Source of the DNA: Lucinisca nassula
Taxonomy: Eukaryota > Mollusca > Bivalvia > Lucinida > Lucinidae
Length of the DNA: 64,000 bases
Direction: 5' to 3'
NCBI GenBank assembly: GCA_963580285.1
Contig: OY757015.1
Coordinates: 149,170,082 to 149,234,081, forward strand
The position numbers and the translations under genes were made by a program. The notes below the pieces were generated by a model. It did not search any database, was not told the origin of the DNA, and saw only the letters and a list, made by a program, of their open reading frames with translations. Every line of letters begins with the position of its first letter. Position 1 is the stretch's first letter. This document shows positions 58,463 to 64,000 of this stretch, piece after piece.

Positions 58463-60980
58463 TTATGGGGACACATGCACCACCTGGCAGACAGCATGAC
58501 AGAACTGTGCCAAGGTTGGTAGCAAGACAATATAGGCTGGAAGAGCATTCCAGTGTATAACTGATCTTGGGAAGAAGCTATACTTGTGATAGTTGGTCTG
58601 GGTGGGGATTTGCTTGTATGCCAAAGGGTGGATAAATTTCGACTCTCTGCGATTTGGTGTGAGGTAATCTGAGACAGGGATTGCAACAAGGTCATGCGTG
58701 ACCTTGTATAGCATGATAAGGCGATTATCAATGCGTCTCTGATCTAGTGGACGCCATTGGAGTTTTCCAAGCATAGCTGTAACACTAGATGTGTACCTAT
58801 AGTCTCGTGTGGCCCACCTGGCAGCTCTGCGTTGGACAGATTCAAGTTTGTAGATATCTGTAGCTGTATGGGGTGACCAGACACTGGAAGCATATTCCAA
58901 TTGCGGTCGGACAAGGGTTTTGTATGCTGTGGACTTAAGGTCTTGGTTGTGTACTTTGATATTTCTTTTGATAAAGCCGAGGGTTTGATTTGCCTTTTTT
59001 GTGATATTGTCTATGTGCGTTCCCCAGCTGAGGTCGTCAGATATGGTGACCCCAAGGTACTTTGCAGCAGACACACTTTCAAGTTCAGTGTTATGAAGGA
59101 AGTATTTGGAGGGAATGGGTGTCTTCAACCTGGTGACACATAAAACCTGACATTTTGTCGGGTTGAAGTTCATGTCCCAGGCCTTTTCCCATAGCTCCCA
59201 ATTTGCAGAGATCTTCTTGAAGGAGGTTTGCTTCAGACAAGGAGCTAACGCATAAGTACATTGCTGTGTCGTCAGCAAAGAGTCAGACTTTTGACCTAAC
59301 CTGCTCTGGGAGGTCATTTATGTATGCAAGAAACAGTATAGGTCCGAGAACAGAGCCCTGCGGGACATCAGAGGAGACCAGGATAATGCTTGAGTTGGTA
59401 CCATTAGTGACAACAGACTGTGACCTGTTATCTAAGAAATTTTTTACCCAATTTAGAGTGCCGCCCCTGATGCCGTAGTAGTGAAGTTGTTGTAAAAAAT
59501 TTTCGTGGGCGACTTTGTCAAAAGCTTTGCTGAAATCCAGTAAAATTAAATCAGTCTGTTTTCATAATTCATCTATCAACATGATCAATTGGGTCTCGCA
59601 GGAACGCCTTTCTCGGAACCCATGCTGTAGTTCATAAAGAATGTTCTGGCTGTTGAAGTGCTTGGACATACTGGAGGCAACACTGTGTTCTAGCACTTTG
59701 CATAGAACACATGTTAGGGAGATAGGGCGATAGTTGGCAGGATCAGTTTTATCCCCCTTTTTGAATATGGGGGATACATTGGCCTCTTTCCATATGGTGT
59801 GCAATTTTCCCTGGTCAATAGACTTGGAAAATTATTTGGAGGATTGGGGCTAGCTCTTTGTGGAGGTTTTGAAGTACTATAGGTTTCAGCTGGGCTGGAC
59901 CTGATGCCTTATGGGGGTTGACCTTTTTAAGAAGGCATTCAATACCATTGGCTGAGATTTGAATGTCAGGCATATTCGTATAAGGGCTGGGCTGAAAGGG
60001 CTGGGCGACTCCGGAATCATGCAGGTCCTGCAGAGTCATTTGGCCAAGGGCTTTCAAACTTATAGGGGACTTGGGACTGAAAACTGATTGAAACTGCTGG
60101 TTGAGAGTGTTTGCTTTGTCTACATCTGATGTGTGAGTCTGTCCATTAGCCTTTAGGGATGGTATGCCGCTGTTGTCCTGCTTTGAGTGTTTTAATAGGG
60201 AGTATAGTTTCTTGGTGTTGACCTTGATGGGACTATCAGGGTCATCTGTTGATTGGTTCATTCCAAGTATATCACCGATGTACCTTTCATAGGCCCTTTC
60301 AGATACAAGGCGCACCAGGTGTTTATATTCTAGGAACTTTTTCTGGTCAGTAGGTCGACCAGACCTTGTCCAACGCTTGTAGTGCCCATCTCTCCTGCGC
60401 ATGAGGCGGTGGATTTCTCTATCAATCCATGGGAGGCCATTTATACGTGTTTTGGCTTGTCGAGTAGGAATACAAGTGTCAATACCTTGCTGGAGTTTAG
60501 TAACAAACTCCTTCCACAGTATGTGAATGTCTACAGCAGCAAGGTTTGACAGTCTCCGGATGTTAGCCCCCCAGGACGTTTGCCCCCCAATGACTTAATC
60601 TAAAAATGGACATTTGCCCCCCAGTTGAAAATGCGACCCGGACATTTGCCCCCCAGAGCTTATTTTTGGTATGAACATCTGCCCCCCAGTGCTTATTTTA
60701 CAGGTGGACAATTGCCCCCCACTGCTAAGTACTTGGTGGAAATCTCTCATTGAGGTTTTGAGCTGGTCCCAGTTGGCATTTTTGTACAGGGGGATGTTTC
60801 TAGGGACCTGCTTTGTTGTTAGGGGTTTAGCATTTATTTCAGCTAGGACAATATCGTGGTCAGAAAGACCAGGGAGGATGGTTATCTTGTCTATTAGGGT
60901 GGGGTTTGTAGTCAAGAATAAGTCCAGTATGTTTTGACCCCTGGTGGGAGAGGTCACCATTTGTTCCAGCAGGCAATCAC
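58463..60980 (-). pseudogene. LINE-3 endonuclease remnant and reverse transcriptase
   Basis: Parts, upstream first: endonuclease end with SPTRGQNILDLFLTTNP and LSDHDIVLAEI (60,960-60,830); linker and pre-RT block with KKVNPHKASGPAQLKP (59,950); FKKGDKTDPANYRPISLTCV and HGFRERRSCETQL (59,760-59,590). A following stretch codes RT motifs including VPQGSVLGPILFLAYINDL-like sequence and a FADD box, in frames broken near 59,815, 59,562 and 59,270. The C-terminal frame (59,317-58,463) has YLGVTISDDLSWGTHI, LVRPQLEYASSVWSPH and SFFPRSVIHWNALP. It is multiply frameshifted and inactive. It belongs to the same broad clade as the relics at 7.6-9.2 kb but is a distinct lineage. Confidence 0.8.
60560..60723 (-). 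repeat. G-rich minisatellite inside LINE-3
   Basis: On the minus strand about five units carry TGGGGGGCAAATGTCC or variants (GCAGATGTTC, GCAAACGTCC). Spacers of 20-30 bp include TAAAATAAGCAC and TTTTCAAC. The skeleton G-run + 4-5 nt + TGTCC matches the array at 3,220-3,440. It interrupts the endonuclease-RT linker. Confidence 0.8.
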
Positions 60981-60981
60981 T

Positions 60982-61196
60982 AAATGATCCTAAATATTGA
61001 GACAAATAGGCCAAAGCAAACAGTGCAGACACAGATCAGACTGCTCCTGAAGGAGCAGTCTGATCAGGGTCTACACTGTTTGCCATTCTGTCTGCAACTT
61101 TTGGACTCTTTGCAGGGCTGTGAAACAAATTTGTTAAAATTTTAGGGAGAATTACAGCAAGTCCTCAAGGTGTCCAAATTATTAGGATTTTTACGA
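60982..61196 (+). mobile_element. MITE-like repeat family C copy
   Basis: Hairpin at 61,016-61,084 centred on GCTCCTGAAGGAGC. It is orthologous within the duplication to 53,078-53,292. The LINE-3 5' end abuts its left edge. Confidence 0.8.
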
Positions 61197-61978
61197 TAAC
61201 ACCGTTTTCTCATGAGCTGGCAAGAAGGATGATTTGTTATATGAATGGAAACTGTTTGTTATATGCTTTAATATAAGAAAGTAATCATTATATAGCCTGG
61301 ATCCAGACCTATTTCTCACCATGCAAGGAGTGAGCCCATTTAGGTCTAGTGTCCTAAGAGAGTGAATTGGAAAACAGCAAAGATCTAGTTAAGATGCTAC
61401 ACATTGTGGCATTTGATCAGGGACTTCACTAGTTGCTTAATATACTGAAATTTCAGTAAAACTTCCAATATAAAACATAAACCTGACACCCCTTAAATCA
61501 ACCATGGATGTTTCCCAAGCTGGTAGTTGGAGTGCTCTATTTGTCACTAATGGGTTTGTCAGAAATATAAATTGTCAATCTTACCAAGAAGTAATTTAGT
61601 TTCTGTTTGAGTGAGTTATTGATGAGTAGGAAGGACAAATGTCCCTCTAAATACAATTGATTTACTGTTTTACTGCCTACAGATCTTATGGAAAATTATG
61701 GTCTTCATCTAAGCATCTGTACAGTCACATACACCCCCCCCCCCCCCAAACAGGTCTATATAATATGTACATTTTTGTGATCCATCTTTAAACTGTTCTG
61801 TACCCAAAACATGTCAAATAGAAAAGTGTTATAAAGAGTTGCAGGTGTATTTGTTGTAAAACCAAGAAGTGGGCCAATTCATGAGCAGTGGAATGTTATT
61901 CTTGTGCTGTTAATGTTTCTTCAAACAATTTTTTGACTGTATCTCAGAAAATAGATTGCAGCCTTAATTTGTACTTTT

Positions 61979-63786
61979 TAGCTCACCTGTCACGTAGTGA
62001 CGAGGTGAGCTTTTGGGATCACTTTTTGTCCGTCGTCCGTGCGTGCGTCCGTAAACTTTTTCTTCAAACGACATCTCCTCCTAAACCACTGATCGGATTT
62101 TGACCAAACTTCACAGGAATGATCCTTAGGTGGTCCCCTTTCAAAGTTGTTCAAATGGTTCTGGTCCATTGCACATCTAGGTCACAGGAGCCAAAAATAG
62201 ATTTTTTTCACCGAAAACTTAAAAAATCTTCTTCTCTGAAACCACAAGGCCCAGGTCTTTGATATTTGGTATGAAGCTTCATCTAATGGACCCCTACCAA
62301 GATTGTTCAAATTATAGTCCTGGGGCCAAAAATGCCCCCGCCCCGGGGCCCTTTGGTTTTACATGGGCTTATATATGGAAAATCTTTAAAAAATTTCTTC
62401 TCTGAAACCACAAGGCCCAGGTCTTTGATATTTGGTATGAAGCTTCATCTAGTGGACCCCTACCAAGATTGTTCAAATTATAGTGCTGGGGCCAAAAATG
62501 CCCCCGCCCCGGGGCCCTTTGGTTTTACTTGGGCTTATATATGGAAAATCTTTAAAAATCTTCTTCTCTGAAACCGCAAGGCCCAGGTGTTTGATATTTG
62601 GTATGAAGCTTCATCTACTGGACCCTTACCAAGATTGTTCAAATTAAAGTGCTGGGGCCAAAAATGCTCCCGCCCCGGGGCCCTTTGGTTTTACATGGGC
62701 TTATATATGGAAAATCTTTAAATAAAAATTTTCTTCTCTGAAACCGCAAGGCCCAGGTCTTTGATATTTGGTATGAAGCTTCATCTAGTGGACCTCTACC
62801 AAGATTGTTCAAATTATAGTGCTGGGGCCAAAAATGCCCCGCCCCGGGGCCCTTTGTTTTACATGGGCTTATATAGGGAAAATCTTTAGAAATCTTCTTC
62901 TCTGAAACCGCAAGGCCCAGGTCTTTGATATTTGGTATGAAGCTTCATCTACTGGACCTCTACCAAGATTGTTCAAATTAAAGTGCTAGGGCCAAAAATG
63001 CCCCCACCCCGGGGCCCTTTGGTTTTACATAGGCTTATATAGGGAAAACCTTTAGAAAATCTTCTCTGAAACCGCAAGGCCCAGGTCTTTGCTATTTGGT
63101 ATGAAGCTTCATCTAGTGGACCCCTACCAAGATTGTTCAAAATATAGTGCTGGGGCCAAAAATGCCCCCACTCCGGGGCCCTTTGGTTTTACATGGGCTT
63201 ATATAGGGAAAATCTTTAAAAATTTTCTTCTCTGAAACCGCAAGGCCCATGTGCAGGTCTTTACTATTTGGTATGAAGCTTCATCTAATGGACCTCTACC
63301 AAGATTGTTCAAATTATAGCCTTTGGGCCAAAAATGTCCCTGCGGTGGGACCCACTAGTTTTACATAGGCATATATAGGAAAAACCTTAAAAAATCTTCT
63401 TTTCCCAGGTCTTTGATATCTGGTGTGAAGCTTCAAATAGTGAACCTCTGCTGAGATTGGTCAAATTATAGCTAGTTTTACATAGGCTTATATAGGGAAA
63501 TCCTTTAAAAATCTTCTTTTCTGAAACCAGAAGGCCCAGGTGTGAAGCCTCAACTAGTGAACCTCTGCTGAGTCAAATTATAGCTGGTTTTACATAGGCT
63601 TATATAGGGAAATCCTTTAAAAATCTTCTTTTCTGAAACCAGAAGGCCCAGGTGTTTGATATTTGGTCTGAAGCCTTATCTAGTGGACCGCTACCAAGTT
63701 TATTCAAATTATAGCCATGGGCCAAGAATGCACTAGAGACACTGATACTCAGGTGAGCGATTCAGGGCCCTCTGGGCCCTCTTGTT
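61979..63786 (+). mobile_element. Element with AGCTCACCTG/CAGGTGAGC ends and ~160-bp tandem units
   Basis: The left end is TTTTTAGCTCACCTGTCACG with hairpin partner CGAGGTGAGCT. The right end is CAGGTGAGCGATTCAGGGCC followed by a GGGCCCTCTGGGCCC hairpin. Between them are about nine imperfect ~160-bp units containing CAAGGCCCAGGTCTTTGATA, TATGAAGCTTCATCTAGTGG, ACCAAGATTGTTCAAATTAT, GGGGCCAAAAATGCCCC and ACATGGGCTTATATA. Units decay towards the right. It is non-coding. I recall this as a very common bivalve repeat type. Transposition class unknown. Confidence 0.75.
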
Positions 63787-63879
63787 TGAATTATGAGCCA
63801 AAATTTTAATTTATTAGTAAATTTCTCTACAACCTTTCATCATTGGGACAGTTATCTGGTCCATGTCTTTATCTGTGCA

Positions 63880-64000
63880 TTTCATTGTTCTCCTGTGTTG
63901 CAATGGGAGCATTTCACTGTTCTGCATCATTTTGGGATTATTTCATTAGGACCATTTCACTGTTCACCTGTATCACTATGGAAACATTTTACTGTTCACC
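63880..64000 (+). repeat. Short tandem repeat running off the window
   Basis: Three to four ~30-45-bp units share CATTTCACTGTTCACCTGT or CATTTCATTGTTCTCCTGT, followed by an ATGGGA/ATGGAA-type spacer. The array continues past the right edge, so its length is unknown. Confidence 0.65.

Larger units (their letters stand above)
58300..60980 (-). mobile_element. LINE-3, Jockey/CR1-type, 5'-truncated
   Basis: On the minus strand it starts inside the endonuclease (near 60,980) and ends near a GAAAGAAAG-like tail at 58,290-58,305. Unit 1 of the duplication has the empty site near 53,070-53,085. A G-rich minisatellite interrupts it at 60,560-60,723. No clear target duplication was found. Confidence 0.8.
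54358..61975 (+). repeat. Tandem segmental duplication, unit 2
   Basis: This unit is collinear with 44,083-54,357. Matching stretches are 54,358-54,633 with 44,083-44,370, 56,224-57,352 with 44,370-45,722, 57,353-58,290 with 52,164-53,070, and 60,982-61,960 with 53,078-54,345. It carries its own insertions: a TIR element at 54,634-56,218 and LINE-3 at 58,300-60,980. It lacks the SINE and Academ-like insertions of unit 1. Confidence 0.85.

Overview
This is eukaryotic, repeat-saturated nuclear DNA, most likely from a bivalve mollusc. The support is: no compact gene layout, AT-rich spacer, tRNA-derived SINEs, GATA microsatellites, several LINE clades, Penelope-like and Academ-like elements, and short dispersed repeats of a type I associate with bivalve genomes. 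The species is inference. I see no intact host gene; almost every coding stretch belongs to a mobile element, and most are broken.

Layout. 1-3.4 kb: a frameshifted SGNH-hydrolase-like exon, a recurring 25-bp motif, and a G-rich minisatellite. 3.8-7.2 kb: a CR1-type LINE with PHD fingers, endonuclease and RT, carrying one nonsense codon and one frameshift. 7.6-9.2 kb: a decayed antisense LINE. 9,276-18,176: a large fold-back structure whose arms are satellite-like 71-bp repeats with matching ends; it holds three Penelope-like (PLE) fragments, one strongly A-to-G hypermutated. 19.4-24.7 kb: an antisense LINE split by a fourth PLE with a 6-bp target duplication. 25.9-28.4 kb: a second, nearly identical CR1 copy with a continuous 3' ORF, followed by a SINE. 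30-32 kb and 38-40 kb: palindromic MITE-like repeats. 32.5-34.2 kb: a Polinton/adintovirus-like remnant. 36.5-37.5 kb, 55.2-56.15 kb and 62.0-63.8 kb: long elements with hairpin or inverted ends and internal tandem units. 44.1-62.0 kb: a tandem segmental duplication whose two units carry different insertions, so each unit shows the other's empty sites. Unit 1 holds a 6.4-kb Academ-like DNA transposon (45,726-52,160) with long terminal inverted repeats and a TTG target duplication. Unit 2 holds a 1.6-kb TIR element and a LINE.

The strongest unusual signal is PLE copy b (11,131-13,138). Over about 1.15 kb its sense strand has lost A in favour of G almost without other changes. This is the pattern expected if element RNA was hyper-edited by an adenosine deaminase (ADAR) and then reverse-transcribed into the genome. 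The editing also erased stop codons and so created long, meaningless ORFs. Alignments and counts quoted here were made by eye from the sequence.
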